From assembly GCF_000013225.1 (NCBI RefSeq), contig NC_007776.1, positions 701,277-765,276 on the forward strand: a DNA stretch of 64,000 nt, written 5' to 3'. A program made the position numbers and the translations under genes. Below, piece by piece: positions 9,118 through 18,017 of the stretch. Numbering within the stretch: the stretch's first letter is position 1; the number at the start of each line of letters is the position of its first letter. The notes beneath the pieces were generated by a model. The model made no database searches and had not been told where the DNA came from. It worked only from the letters and a program-made list of their open reading frames with translations. The DNA is from Synechococcus sp. JA-2-3B'a(2-13). GTDB taxonomy: Bacteria; Cyanobacteriota; Cyanobacteriia; Thermostichales; Thermostichaceae.

Positions 9118-10638
9118 TCAAGGCAGTATGGAGCGGCGCTCTGTAACTCGGTCACTCTGCTGCTGACGATCCGGGCTGACGGCCCAAGCTTCAAAGATCA
9201 GCTCAGGGACTCCGGGAGGGATGGTCATGCGGGTGAGGGCTTGCCACTGCCCCTGCTCGTCACGGGAGAAGTCCAGCAACCAACGGGGGCCATCCACCAA
9301 AGAGCGAGTGCGGCCATGCTTGACCCAAAACTTGATCCAATAAGGTGGCTGGGAGGCGGCGCCGGCGGCGGAGGCAGGGGCCAAGGCCGGCAAACGCAGC
9401 ACCACATCGAAATTGTCGCCCGCTCGCAATTGCTCAGGCACCAGCAGTTGTGGCGCCGGGCACACTTCTGGCGGCGGGGGCGAGTTTTTGGTGTCCTTGC
9501 TGGTGGCAGGCAGGGCGAATGCAGGCGGAGGTGGGGTGGCCGGGCTCCCTGCTGGGGCTGGCAGGGCGGCATCCTCGCCCATTGGCTCAGCTTGGGGGGG
9601 TGAGGGAAGAGGGGAAATCGGCGCCGCAGGCTGGGGGTTAGGTTCGGGTGCGGCCTTAGCAGAGGGCTCTGCCGGCTGAGTCGAGCCGGGATCCCCTCCA
9701 GCAGGAGCACTGTGCTGCCAGATGCGCAGCAGCTTTTGCAAGGTTCGTTCGGGAGAGAGCAGGGTTGCGGTCGAGGCAGGACTGGCAGCATCGGCCAGCC
9801 TCTCTTCCTCTTGCTGCTGCGGGAGGGGGATCCCTGCGCCAAGAAGTCCTGCCTCTTGGCTGCGACAGCGAATGGAAAAGGGGATGGTCAGGGTCTGAGG
9901 CGACGGCTCTGGATCCCACCAGGAGGAGGGAGTAAGGGCCAGTTCTCCCCGTAAAGGACGGGCCCACACTTGGCTGGGCAGGGTGATGGGGATGCTGAAC
10001 ACCGCCGTCCGCGCCCCCGCCGGGAGTTGAATTTGCCGTTGTCCCTGGAAAAGCGGCCTCTCCTCCCCTTCTGGCCAAACCTGTACCCGCAGCTCGCCGC
10101 TGCAGCCGATCCGCCCCGTCAACACCAGCACCTCCTCCGGGGATCCCTCCAATTCACTGTGCATTAGGGAAAACAGCTCTGGCGGGATGGCGACCTCTTT
10201 TTTCTGGGGGGGCTCAAACCCGGCCTCTTCAGCCACCGGGGCAGGGATCCCTCGTTCCGGCTCCAGAGGGGCAGGCACAACCTGAAAACGGAGACAATTG
10301 TCCAACTCGGTTTCACCGAACAGTTCTGCGATCAAGTCGGCATCTCGGCAGTGCAATTCCCAAAACCCAGGGGTGAGGCGGCTGGCAGGCAAAATAATGC
10401 CGATCCCTTCATCGTTGGTGCGCACAGAACGGGTTTGGACCTGTGGAGGAGTCGTGCCGGTGTTGGGGCCCTGATTCTGTGGCCCTAGAGGACGCTGCCG
10501 GACTTCCACCGTGATGGTGAAGTGGGGCTGGGGCGAACGGGCAACAATGGTGTAGGTATCTTCTTCCAGAACTGCTCCCTCGGCTGGTACTGGCTGCCAG
10601 TCTTCCTGGCCGTCCCGCCGAACCCAGAAATTTAACAT
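9118..10638 (-). CDS. Hypothetical protein with proline-rich linker, overlapping hisS
   Basis: 506 aa, not recognised. The N-terminal 240 residues look beta-rich (NFWVRRDGQEDWQPVPAEGA; GFWELHCRDADLIAELFGE). A long Pro/Ala-rich low-complexity stretch (about 290-400) follows, then a second beta-rich domain (LLVPEQLRAGDNFDVVLRLP onward). No signal peptide or membrane segment is visible. Its ATG lies inside the last codons of hisS: the 7-bp sequence ATGTTAA serves both genes, so translation is probably coupled. The immunoglobulin-like look of both ends suggests protein binding; this is a guess. Confidence 0.6.
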   Translation of the reverse strand: MLNFWVRRDGQEDWQPVPAEGAVLEEDTYTIVARSPQPHFTITVEVRQRPLGPQNQGPNTGTTPPQVQTRSVRTNDEGIGIILPASRLTPGFWELHCRDADLIAELFGETELDNCLRFQVVPAPLEPERGIPAPVAEEAGFEPPQKKEVAIPPELFSLMHSELEGSPEEVLVLTGRIGCSGELRVQVWPEGEERPLFQGQRQIQLPAGARTAVFSIPITLPSQVWARPLRGELALTPSSWWDPEPSPQTLTIPFSIRCRSQEAGLLGAGIPLPQQQEEERLADAASPASTATLLSPERTLQKLLRIWQHSAPAGGDPGSTQPAEPSAKAAPEPNPQPAAPISPLPSPPQAEPMGEDAALPAPAGSPATPPPPAFALPATSKDTKNSPPPPEVCPAPQLLVPEQLRAGDNFDVVLRLPALAPASAAGAASQPPYWIKFWVKHGRTRSLVDGPRWLLDFSRDEQGQWQALTRMTIPPGVPELIFEAWAVSPDRQQQSDRVTERRSILP

Positions 10639-11930
10639 AGCTCCATCACCTTAGGTGCTCCGCACTGCTGACCCGAATGGGATGCCAGATACTTAACCAG
10701 ATCGGCTTGCAAAAGGGTTTGCTGTTGCCCTGTAGGCAGGTGCTTAAGCTGTACCTCTCCGGCTGCAGCTTCCGCATCCCCTAGCACAACAGCCCAAGTT
10801 GCGCCGCTGCGGCTGGCCCGTTTGAACTGCTTGCCAAAGGCGCTGCCGCTCAGATCCAGCTCGGTGCAGAAACCGGCTCGGCGCAGCGCTTGAGCGATCC
10901 GGAGGGATTGGGCCTCAGCCTTCGCCCCACGGGAGATCACGTAAACCTCGACCGGTGCTGGCGGAGCCTCCCCTTGTTTCTTTTGCAACAGCAGCACCAG
11001 CCGCTCCATGCCGACGGCCCAGCCCACCGCTGGGGTAGAAGGTCCGCCCAGCTCTTCCACCAAGCCGTCGTAGCGACCACCCCCACAGACGGTACTCTGG
11101 GATCCCAAGTCAGGTGAGACGATCTCAAAGGCGGTGTCGGTGTAGTAGTCCAGGCCCCGCACCAAGTAGGGATCCAACTGGTAGGGAATATCCAACATCT
11201 GCAGGTGAGCTTGCACCTGCTCGAAGAAAGCCCGCGATTCTGGGCCGAGGTAATCCGGCAGCTTGGGGGCCCCCTCGGCAATCTCGCGGGTGCGGGGATC
11301 CTTGCTATCCAGAATGCGCAGCGGGTTGCGGGTGAGACGCTCTTGGGAGTCAGGATCCAGCTTCTCCCGCAAGGGAGTGAGGTAGTCCACCAGGGCCTGG
11401 CGATAGGCCCGCCGATCCTGCAGATCCCCCAGGGAATTGAGCCGCAAGCTCAGGTTCTCCGCCCCCACCGCTTGCAACAGCTCCCAGGCCAAGGCGATGA
11501 CTTCCGCATCGGCGCGGGGATCCCGGCTGCCCAGCAGCTCTACCCCCAACTGGTGGAACTGGCGTTGCCGCCCCGCCTGGGGACGCTCATAGCGAAACAT
11601 CGGCCCACAATACCAGAGGCGTTGCACATCTCCAGCCGTTTGCAGCCCGTGCTGGATGTAGGCCCGCACCACACCTGCTGTGTTCTCTGGGCGCAGGCTC
11701 ACCTCTTGCTCGCCACGGGTGCTGAAGGAGTACATCTCCTTGCCCACCACGTCAGTGGCACTGCCAATGCTGCGGGCAAAGAGCTCCGTCAACTCCAGGA
11801 TGGGGGTGCGAATTTCTTGGTAGTTGGCCCGTCCCAGGATCTCTCGGGCGCTGGCTTCCACCTGCTGCCAGAGCCGCACCTCCTGCGGCAGAATATCTCG
11901 GGTGCCCCGCACCGCCTGGATCATCTCCAT
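10632..11930 (-). CDS. hisS: Histidyl-tRNA synthetase
   Basis: Class II aminoacyl-tRNA synthetase charging tRNA-His in the cytoplasm. At 432 aa it has the normal bacterial length. Visible landmarks are MIQAVRGTRDILP at the N-terminus, motif 2 FRYERPQAGRQRQFHQLG, the histidine-specific segments LVRGLDYYTDTAFEI and GGGRYDGLVEELGG, motif 3 AVGWAVGMERL, and the C-terminal anticodon-binding domain beginning EVYVISRGAKAEAQ. The start ATG has a GGGAGGGAG ribosome site. A second Met at codon 3 is also possible. The stop overlaps the next gene by 7 bp. Confidence 0.97.
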   Translation of the reverse strand: MEMIQAVRGTRDILPQEVRLWQQVEASAREILGRANYQEIRTPILELTELFARSIGSATDVVGKEMYSFSTRGEQEVSLRPENTAGVVRAYIQHGLQTAGDVQRLWYCGPMFRYERPQAGRQRQFHQLGVELLGSRDPRADAEVIALAWELLQAVGAENLSLRLNSLGDLQDRRAYRQALVDYLTPLREKLDPDSQERLTRNPLRILDSKDPRTREIAEGAPKLPDYLGPESRAFFEQVQAHLQMLDIPYQLDPYLVRGLDYYTDTAFEIVSPDLGSQSTVCGGGRYDGLVEELGGPSTPAVGWAVGMERLVLLLQKKQGEAPPAPVEVYVISRGAKAEAQSLRIAQALRRAGFCTELDLSGSAFGKQFKRASRSGATWAVVLGDAEAAAGEVQLKHLPTGQQQTLLQADLVKYLASHSGQQCGAPKVMELC

Positions 11931-11990
11931 TCTCGTTCTCCCTCCCTGGGGTGGGCCTGGCCGCCTGCTATGCCAATGGCTGTTCTCGTC

Positions 11991-12020
11991 AAAGGACTCC
12001 GTCCCGCTGACGCAAACGGC
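11991..12020 (+). repeat. Dispersed hairpin repeat, type A
   Basis: AAAGGACTCCGTCCCGCTGA continuing to CGCAAACGGC, a near-consensus copy placed in the short gap between the hisS start and the end of rsmE. Confidence 0.8.
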
Positions 12021-12024
12021 CTAG

Positions 12025-12861
12025 TTATTGATTATCGGCGACAACACTCCCCGTCGCTAGCGGAGCCAAATGACCCCGATCCAAGCTCGAGTCCAACCAG
12101 GAGTAGGTGGCGGCAATTTGGCTGGTGGCAACAACAGCGGCGGTGGTGGCTCGCAAGATGGTAGGGCCAAGGGAGACGGACACTCCCCCATATTCCTCAG
12201 CCTGCCGACGTTCGGCAACCGTCCAGCCCCCTTCTGGGCCAATGGCTATGGCCAAGGCCGGGATCTGCAGCTTTGGCAGGGCCTGCACCAGCAGGGGGGC
12301 GTTCTCGCGCGCCACGGCTATACCCCACCAGAAGGACTCCGTCCGAGTAGCGCGAACGGCTTGCAGCTCCGCCAGCCAACTTGTCCAAGGGGTGGGGGGA
12401 TCGACCTGAGGCCAGCGCAACCGCTCACATTGTTCTGCGGCCTCCCGCACAATTTTTTGCCAGCGTTCCTGCCGCCCAGATCCCGGTTCCAACACGGTGC
12501 GCTCTGTCAGCAGGGGGGTAATTCGCGCCACCCCCAGCTCGGTAACCTGGCGGAGCACCTCGTCAAACCCCTGCCCTTTGACCACCGCCAAGCCCAGATG
12601 CAAAAAAACGGGCAATTCCCGCGGCAGCGTCTCCACCTCGCCCACAATTTGGGATCCCTGAGCTTGCCAACGGGCCGCCCACAGCTTGCCTGAGCCGTCC
12701 AAAACCAAAAAGAGATCCCCTGGCCTGAGGCGGCGCACCCGCTGCAAGTAGTGCTGTTGCGGGCCGGTTAAACGGAGAACACCACTCGGATCCCGCTGCG
12801 CCGGGTCAATCGCCAACCGGGGCAAAGCGCTCAGGTCATGCGTGCGTTCAGACAACACCAT
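12025..12861 (-). CDS. rsmE: 16S rRNA (uracil-1498-N3)-methyltransferase RsmE
   Basis: SPOUT-fold methyltransferase of 278 aa that methylates U1498 of 16S rRNA. Family landmarks are VLRLTGPQQHYLQRVRRLRPGD at the N-terminal PUA-like part, LHLGLAVVKGQGFDEVLRQV, ITPLLTERT, then the cofactor knot: IAIGPEGGWTVAERR and LGPTILRATTAAVVA. The ATG at 12859-12861 lies inside the end of prmA (31-bp overlap), so the pair forms an operon; the open frame runs further upstream but without family similarity. An antisense copy of the dispersed repeat supplies the residues QAVRATRTESFWW between the two halves. Confidence 0.93.
   Translation of the reverse strand: MVLSERTHDLSALPRLAIDPAQRDPSGVLRLTGPQQHYLQRVRRLRPGDLFLVLDGSGKLWAARWQAQGSQIVGEVETLPRELPVFLHLGLAVVKGQGFDEVLRQVTELGVARITPLLTERTVLEPGSGRQERWQKIVREAAEQCERLRWPQVDPPTPWTSWLAELQAVRATRTESFWWGIAVARENAPLLVQALPKLQIPALAIAIGPEGGWTVAERRQAEEYGGVSVSLGPTILRATTAAVVATSQIAATYSWLDSSLDRGHLAPLATGSVVADNQ
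12331..12360 (+). repeat. Dispersed hairpin repeat inside rsmE
   Basis: GAAGGACTCCGTCCGAGTAG followed by CGCGAACGGC. It lies within rsmE in the opposite orientation and keeps the frame, encoding AVRATRTESF. The stem GGAC/GTCC is intact. Confidence 0.8.
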
Positions 12862-13772
12862 TCCCCCCGTCGCCAGAGGGCTGCCACCACCCATTCGTTG
12901 GCCTCCAGCATCTCCGCCACCAACTTGGCCTGCTCGATGAGGATGCCGCTGAGGATCAGCCATCCCCCCTCCTTCACCACCAGCCGAAACTCCGGGATCA
13001 TATCCAGGATCACATCTGCCAGGATGTTGCACACCAGCCCATCCACCATTTCGGGAATCTGCTCCAGGCTGCCCTGAGCGACCACAATGCGATCCGTCAG
13101 GCCGTTGAGATCGCGGTTGTGCATCGTGGCTTGCACCGCCAGGGGGTCGATGTCCACCGCAAACACCCGCTTCACCCCCAACAGGGCCGCCGCCAACGAC
13201 AAAATGCCGGATCCACAGCCCACATCCGCCAGCGTCGCCGCCGGGGGATCCCCTCCCCAGCTCTCCAGGCGCATCTCCAGCGACTCCAGACAGAGCTGCG
13301 TGGTGGGGTGAGTGCCCGTGCCGAAGGCCATACCGGGATCCAGCCGCAACAGGTGCCGACCGGGGTGAGGGGGCGGATCCAGCCAGGCCGGACAAATGAG
13401 CAACTTATCCCCGATGGGTTGGGGCTGCCAGTGCTGCTTCCAACTGCTGCTCCAATCTTCCGCCTCTATGCGTTCCCAGCGCAGCTTGGGAACCCGCTGA
13501 CCGGCAATGAGGGCATCCTGCTGCAGGCGCAGGGAGAGGGCTGCCAAATCCAAGAGGCTGACGTGAGGCCAAGGCAGATAGGCGTGAATGCAAATCTGAT
13601 CTTCGCCATAGGCTTGGCTGGTCATGCCCCGACAGCCAAAATTCTCCAGCCGCCAAAAGATCAGGTCTTCTTGGGCAGGGGAGGCGATGAGACTGATATC
13701 CCACCAGGCTCCACCGGGATCCGGCGCTTGTGCGGGCGAAAACGGAGTGGGATTGGCAACAGTTCTGCTCAC
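12831..13772 (-). CDS. prmA: Ribosomal protein L11 methyltransferase
   Basis: S-adenosylmethionine-dependent methyltransferase trimethylating ribosomal protein L11; 313 aa, typical length. The N-terminal substrate domain contains WDISLIASPAQEDLIFWRLE. The catalytic domain shows LDPGMAFGTGTHPTTQLCLE, the SAM motif LADVGCGSGILSLAAALLG, VFAVDIDPLAVQATMHN and the NPPF-equivalent LVCNILADVILDM. A long C-terminal segment VKEGGWLILSGILIEQA completes the fold. It overlaps rsmE, so two ribosome-modifying enzymes are co-transcribed. Confidence 0.95.
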   Translation of the reverse strand: MSRTVANPTPFSPAQAPDPGGAWWDISLIASPAQEDLIFWRLENFGCRGMTSQAYGEDQICIHAYLPWPHVSLLDLAALSLRLQQDALIAGQRVPKLRWERIEAEDWSSSWKQHWQPQPIGDKLLICPAWLDPPPHPGRHLLRLDPGMAFGTGTHPTTQLCLESLEMRLESWGGDPPAATLADVGCGSGILSLAAALLGVKRVFAVDIDPLAVQATMHNRDLNGLTDRIVVAQGSLEQIPEMVDGLVCNILADVILDMIPEFRLVVKEGGWLILSGILIEQAKLVAEMLEANEWVVAALWRRGEWCCLNARMT

Positions 13773-14196
13773 AGGGATCCCTTCACAAACCTAAAGGAAA
13801 ACCAAAGTGATGGCTAACAAGATGGCGCTCCAAGTCGCCAAGCCAGCTACACACAATGCGGTACTTTATATCAAAAATTGCAGCACTCTACTCAATCCAT
13901 AGTTTAGGCTTTAAGAGCCTACTCCAGCTATCCCGGCTATCCTAGGATTTGAAGGCTTACGCCGTCGGTTCAGCAGCGAAAAAAGGGGGGGAGCCCCCCA
14001 ATTGGGGGATGACCCTCAGCGGCTCTTTGGATGACCAGCTCAGCCCTGTGAGATAGATTAAGTCCAAAAGCATTGAACAAGAATTGGATGCAGCGTTGAC
14101 ATTCGTTCCGAGCCTCAGTGATTTTGCGGATAGATGGGGTTTGGCTGGGGCGTACTGAGCAACGATGGAGAAGGAGCAACGCAGGTGGCGAGGTCG
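13773..14196. other. Intergenic region with G/C-run hairpins
   Basis: About 420 bp without a convincing gene. It contains a run of G at 13985-13991, then a perfect 14-bp palindrome CCCCCAATTGGGGG at 13995-14008. A leftward frame (13970-14221) is open for 83 codons but resembles nothing I know and overlaps the next gene's start. It could be a decayed gene or transposon end. The rightward promoter for the ACT-domain gene must lie here. Confidence 0.3.
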
Positions 14197-15057
14197 ATGT
14201 CAACTGATGAGCAATCAGCACAGCAGGGCACTCCCCAGCCCAAGGTGGCTTCTCTAGGAGTTGCCGGGGATCGGGAAGCGCGGAAGAGGGCTGCCCATGA
14301 AGATCTTCAGCCGCTCAAAGTCAGCACCCGCAAGGACTCCGTGCCGCTGACGCGATCCGCTCTGATGCGGCGTTTTAACCAGAGCTTTCCGCCTTTTTAC
14401 AGCCAGTTTGTCAGCAGCGAGGTACAGGCCCAAAATCTGCGCTTGGCTTACACCCTCTACCAGACCCGCAAGGCGGTGGTACAGGTGCAGGACGAAGGTC
14501 GCAAGACGGTGGTCTGTCTGGCCTACCGCAACCGACCTTCTCTGCTCAGCGATCTGTTTGGGGTGTTCACCGCTTTTAATCTCTCGGTGCATGGCATTCA
14601 TCTCTATGGGCAGATCTACTCACCACACCTGGTGTTTATCCGCACCATTGTCTCCCGCGATGGCCACAGCCTTTCTTCCCAAACCAAGCTCAGCCTAGAA
14701 CGGGCCATTCACGAATGCCTGGCGGGTGTGTTTCGCGTTCATGAAACCTTGGCGCTGGAGTTTGATCTCAAGGCCGGCCTGAAAGAGGCGCAGGTTTCTT
14801 TTTACTTTGACCCAGTGTTTCATTTGCCCACACTTTTGGTGGATGTGGACAACCAGCCGGGCGCGTTTTACCGGGTGATGACGGCCCTCGCGCAGGAGGA
14901 TTTGACCGTTGTTAACCTCAACTTGATGCTCCGCCGCAAGCAGACGCGCTTTATTTTCTACTTGCTGGGGCCGGATTCAACTCCAACCATGCCGGAGTTC
15001 CTGGGGCAAAAATTGGCCTTGAGCATCCAGCAGCGGCTGCAAGGGGATCCCGCCTAG
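14197..15057 (+). CDS. Tandem ACT-domain protein (GlnD C-terminal-like)
   Basis: 286 aa from ATG 14197 (an in-frame ATG at 14134 is an alternative). Two ACT domains resemble those at the end of the PII uridylyltransferase Gln[21 protein letters not shown] with [12 protein letters not shown], and [20 protein letters not shown] with [12 protein letters not shown]. No nucleotidyltransferase or HD domain is present, so it is a stand-alone sensor, probably binding an amino acid. A dispersed repeat near the N-terminus encodes [12 protein letters not shown], ahead of the domains. The stop overlaps the convergent pcyA stop in a CTAG. Confidence 0.75.
   Translation: MSTDEQSAQQGTPQPKVASLGVAGDREARKRAAHEDLQPLKVSTRKDSVPLTRSALMRRFNQSFPPFYSQFVSSEVQAQNLRLAYTLYQTRKAVVQVQDEGRKTVVCLAYRNRPSLLSDLFGVFTAFNLSVHGIHLYGQIYSPHLVFIRTIVSRDGHSLSSQTKLSLERAIHECLAGVFRVHETLALEFDLKAGLKEAQVSFYFDPVFHLPTLLVDVDNQPGAFYRVMTALAQEDLTVVNLNLMLRRKQTRFIFYLLGPDSTPTMPEFLGQKLALSIQQRLQGDPA
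14331..14360 (+). repeat. Dispersed hairpin repeat inside the ACT-domain gene
   Basis: CAAGGACTCCGTGCCGCTGA followed by CGCGATCCGC, in frame, encoding KDSVPLTRS. The same peptide appears in menC at 49213-49252. Confidence 0.8.
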
Positions 15058-15803
15058 ATCTGCACGGGACTGGGAGGCAAATCGAAAAGGACGGTGTTCA
15101 TGTAGCGCTCTGCCCAGGCGGGACCGAAGGCTTTTTCCAAAACGCGGCGGGTGCGGTCGTTCTGCTGTTGCTGGCTGCAATAGCGCTGCTGCCCCTGGTA
15201 GTGGGCCAAAATCTGGCCGGGATCCGTCTGTGGGGGGATCTGCTGCGCCAGCCGGCAGTGAATTTCCAGGAAACGGCGGGCAAAGTGCAAAAAGCGGTCG
15301 GCCTCTGCTTCGTCGGCAGGACGCACGAACAGACAGTAGGGAGAAAAAATCGTGCCCCACTCCGGCAACCGGCGCCGGTGTTGGAAAGGGACGAGATGGG
15401 ATCCCAACGCTTCCAGCTCCTGGATATAGAGATCGGGCAAGCTGGGGGTCACCGGCGAGAGATCGACAATGGCGGCGCTCACCTGTCCGCGACCGACCAC
15501 AATGTCGCAACCGAACAGCGGCAGCGGGTACTGCGGCTGCGGAAACATAACGCAATGGAGAATATCCAGGCTCTGCCCGGCCTGGGCCAGCTCCAGGTGC
15601 AGTTTGCGAAAGGGATCCCCTTGGTAGCAGCGGTTTTCAATTTGCAATTTCTCACCCTCTAGGCGGCCTTCCACGTAGCCCAGATCTTCAGGCAGAGGAT
15701 AGGGGGCTAGGGTGAGGGTAGATCCCCAAACGTTCAGGATTGCCTCAGATAAGCCCTGAATGAGCGGATGCAGTTGGGCAGAGAGAGCAGGAGCGGTGAA
15801 CAT
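15054..15803 (-). CDS. pcyA: Phycocyanobilin:ferredoxin oxidoreductase
   Basis: Ferredoxin-dependent bilin reductase converting biliverdin IXalpha to phycocyanobilin, the chromophore of phycobilisomes and phytochromes. At 249 aa it is the normal length. Landmarks are [19 protein letters not shown], the catalytic region [20 protein letters not shown] with CDIVVG carrying the essential Asp, [15 protein letters not shown], and the C-terminal [18 protein letters not shown] and [12 protein letters not shown]. It converges with the ACT-domain gene; both stops share CTAG (15054-15057). A clear marker of a phycobilisome-bearing cyanobacterium. Confidence 0.97.
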   Translation of the reverse strand: MFTAPALSAQLHPLIQGLSEAILNVWGSTLTLAPYPLPEDLGYVEGRLEGEKLQIENRCYQGDPFRKLHLELAQAGQSLDILHCVMFPQPQYPLPLFGCDIVVGRGQVSAAIVDLSPVTPSLPDLYIQELEALGSHLVPFQHRRRLPEWGTIFSPYCLFVRPADEAEADRFLHFARRFLEIHCRLAQQIPPQTDPGQILAHYQGQQRYCSQQQQNDRTRRVLEKAFGPAWAERYMNTVLFDLPPSPVQI

Positions 15804-15871
15804 AAGACTCTAGAAGAAAGGCCAAGAACCCCATCCAACCTTGACCTTGGCTCCATGCCAAAGTGTTATGG

Positions 15872-15895
15872 GGGAACCGCACCGCTGATGCGAAG
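15872..15895 (+). repeat. Degenerate dispersed repeat, type B
   Basis: GGAACCGCACCGCTGATGCG, a partial copy of the type B sequence, in the gap between the pcyA start and tRNA-Ser. Confidence 0.5.
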
Positions 15896-15969
15896 GGCTT
15901 GGGTGGGATCCCCAAAAATCCCAGAGGCCCTAGCTGGGCAAGGCGTTCTAAAACTGTATGCCTGAAGAC

Positions 15970-16055
15970 GGAAGGGGTGGGATTCGAACCCACGGTGACC
16001 TTGCAGTCACAACGCTTTTCGAGAGCGTCACAATCAACCACTCTGTCACCCTTCC
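15970..16055 (-). tRNA. tRNA-Ser (anticodon CGA)
   Basis: An 86-nt class II tRNA on the minus strand. The acceptor pairs GGAAGGG with CCCTTCC. The anticodon stem ACGCT/AGCGT encloses loop CTCGAAA, so the anticodon is CGA (codon UCG). A long variable arm follows, then the T arm with GTGGGTTCGAATCCCAC. The 3' CCA is not encoded. Confidence 0.96.
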
Positions 16056-16157
16056 AGTCAGCTGTGGGGCTTTACCATCTTAACGGCAAACCGAGTCTCC
16101 TGCTTCTTCCCAGCCTCAAAGCCAAGCTTGCTTCCCCCACGGGGTGCGGTTGATGGG

Positions 16158-16187
16158 AAAGTGCTCCGCACCGCTGGCGGGAACGCC
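16158..16187 (+). repeat. Dispersed hairpin repeat, type B
   Basis: AAAGTGCTCCGCACCGCTGG then CGGGAACGCC. The stem is GTGC/GCAC around loop TCC, a compensatory variant of the type A stem. It lies just upstream of panB. Confidence 0.7.
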
Positions 16188-16206
16188 CAGATGAGATCAT
16201 AGGGAT

Positions 16207-16992
16207 ATGGCTGCTCTATCCATTCACCACTTTCGCCAGGCCAAACAGGCGGGTCAACCTTTGGTGGCCCTCACGGCTGCCGACTACGCCACCGCTCAGA
16301 TTTTGGATCAGGCTGGGATCGACTTGATCCTGGTGGGCGACAGCTTGGCCATGACCCACTTGGGGTATACCAGCACCCTGCCCCTGACGCTGGAACAGAT
16401 GCTCCATCACGCCCAGGCGGTGCGCCGCGGGGTAGAACGGGCCTTTTTGGTGGCCGACTTGCCCTTCTTGACTTATCAAGTCCACAAAGAACAAGCTCTC
16501 CTCTCAGCAGGGCGGTTGATGAAGGAGGCAGGAGTCAACGGGGTCAAGCTGGAGGGGGGCTACCCCGACATGGTGGAAACGGTGGCCTTTCTGGTGCAGC
16601 GGGGGATCCCGGTTTTGGGTCATATCGGCCTCACTCCGCAGGCCAAACATCAACTGGGAGGCTATCGCCAGCAGGGAAAAACCACTCCGGAGGCGGAGCG
16701 TCTGCGACAAGAGGCCCTCAGCCTGGAACAAGCAGGGGCATTTGCCCTGGTTCTGGAGCACATGCCGGCGGAATTGGCTGCCCAAATCTCGGCCCAAGTG
16801 GGGATCCCAACCCTGGGCATTGGAGCCGGGCCGGCCTGCGATGGGCAGATTTTGGTCACCCACGACCTGCTGGGGCTGAGCGAGCGGCTCCCCCCTTTTG
16901 CCAAGGCCTATACCAATTTGAGACAGGCGATCCGAGAAGCAGTGGAAGCTTTCGCCGACGATGTTCGCCAAAAAGTATTTCCCCCCCGCTGA
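16207..16992 (+). CDS. panB: 3-methyl-2-oxobutanoate hydroxymethyltransferase
   Basis: First committed enzyme of pantothenate synthesis, transferring a hydroxymethyl group from 5,10-methylene-THF to 2-oxoisovalerate; 261 aa TIM barrel. Metal and substrate residues sit in [16 protein letters not shown] and [12 protein letters not shown]. The catalytic region is [13 protein letters not shown], then [13 protein letters not shown] and [21 protein letters not shown]. All family signatures are intact. The start ATG lies 20 bp after the type B repeat. It is monocistronic. Confidence 0.96.
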
Positions 16993-17432
16993 AGGGATCC
17001 CTTACCCATTCAAAGCTTGGGCAGAGCATGACTCTAGTCAATAATAAGCTCAACTATACTGAAAATAATGTATAATATGTTCAGTACGGATTACTACCAG
17101 TTGATCTTTCTGTTTACTTTCGAGTCTGCCAACATGGTAGCCAAAGCAAAGCAGAAAATTGGTAGTAAGACGACACGGAAACTGCGCTTTGGGTATTCTA
17201 CTCAAAGCTTTGCGGGATACCGCCATTCTGTTTGGACTCCGTCCCGCTAACGCGAATGGAAACAAACAGAATGCTATCGCTGCATAGTTGAACAGTGATG
17301 TTCAGCAGTGTTCAGCGTAAATGTATCAGGTGCTATGCCTACGGCACCTCATACTGCTACCTACTGCTACGCAATGCTTATGGGAACGGGAACCGCACCG
17401 CTTTCTCAAGGCTGGGCAAGGATAGGGCGACC
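16993..17432. other. Gene-poor interval with AT-rich DNA and repeats
   Basis: About 440 bp with no convincing gene. The first third is AT-rich and unlike the surroundings. There is an inverted repeat enclosing a dispersed repeat (17224-17273), recurring TGTTCAG words (17076-17310) and a type B fragment near 17389-17410. A 60-codon rightward frame (17068-17250) runs into the repeat and is probably fortuitous. This may be a decayed insertion. Confidence 0.4.
17224..17273 (+). repeat. Dispersed type A repeat held inside a 10-bp inverted repeat
   Basis: CATTCTGTTT (17224-17233) and AAACAGAATG (17264-17273) are perfect inverse complements. They enclose GGACTCCGTCCCGCTAACGC, a type A repeat. The whole could fold into a long hairpin. 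Confidence 0.7.
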
Positions 17433-17861
17433 TCAGGGATCCCTGAGCAGCACCGTCCCGGTCACCGCAGCACTTTGACCCAACCGGTCGAAGACCCGCA
17501 AGCTGAGCAGGTAGGAGCCAGGCACCAAGCTCAGGGGAGGGCGAATGCGGAAGCGGGTTGTACAGAACACCTCTCCCGACACACAATTCACCTGGGCTGC
17601 CGATAGCGTCTGAACCTCAATCCCCGACCACGACACCTGAAACGCCAGCTCCGCCGGGATCCGGCCCGGCACCGATACCGAAACCCCCAGCTCCAAAAAG
17701 CCGTTCCGATGTACCACAGAAGGGATATCGCTGCTGGTGATCAAAGGCGGCGGCGGAGTACTGGCCGTCAGCGCATCGGCACCACAACCGACCAAGGCCA
17801 CGCCCAGCAGGCCCAGCGCCCATCCCCAGGATTTGGATCCCAGCTTCATCACAGGGTTCAT
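17433..17861 (-). CDS. Small lipoprotein, function unknown
   Basis: 142 aa from ATG 17861 (GTG 17873 and ATG 17849 are alternatives). The N-terminus SWGWALGLLGVALVGCG ends in a lipobox with Cys at about residue 26, so it should be lipid-anchored. The remaining 115 residues look like one beta-sandwich domain: LELGVSVSVPGRIPAELAFQ and LVPGSYLLSLRVFDRLGQ, with two cysteines (NCVSGEVFC) that could form a disulfide. I do not recognise the family; extracytoplasmic location is the only firm statement. Confidence 0.6.
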   Translation of the reverse strand: MNPVMKLGSKSWGWALGLLGVALVGCGADALTASTPPPPLITSSDIPSVVHRNGFLELGVSVSVPGRIPAELAFQVSWSGIEVQTLSAAQVNCVSGEVFCTTRFRIRPPLSLVPGSYLLSLRVFDRLGQSAAVTGTVLLRDP

Positions 17862-18017
17862 CTGAAAACTCACCTTCTCAGTATAGAGGGTGGGGGCAAC
17901 AGAGTTAGTGTTGGTTCTGGGAAAAGCTAAAAATTTACACTACAGATAGTGGCGAGCTGGATTTTCATCCAGACCATCTGCTACAGTAAGGCCCATAACC
18001 TGTCGAGCAGCCTGGAT

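Noticed and set aside
12862-13395. Upstream extension of rsmE
   Set aside because: Reads out of frame through prmA, very Gly-rich and without similarity; the family start is at 12861.
13970-14221. 83-codon minus-strand frame upstream of the ACT-domain gene
   Set aside because: No recognised domain and it overlaps the next gene's start; could be a relic, but support is too weak.
17068-17250. 60-codon frame after panB
   Set aside because: Runs into a dispersed repeat, no ribosome site, no similarity.
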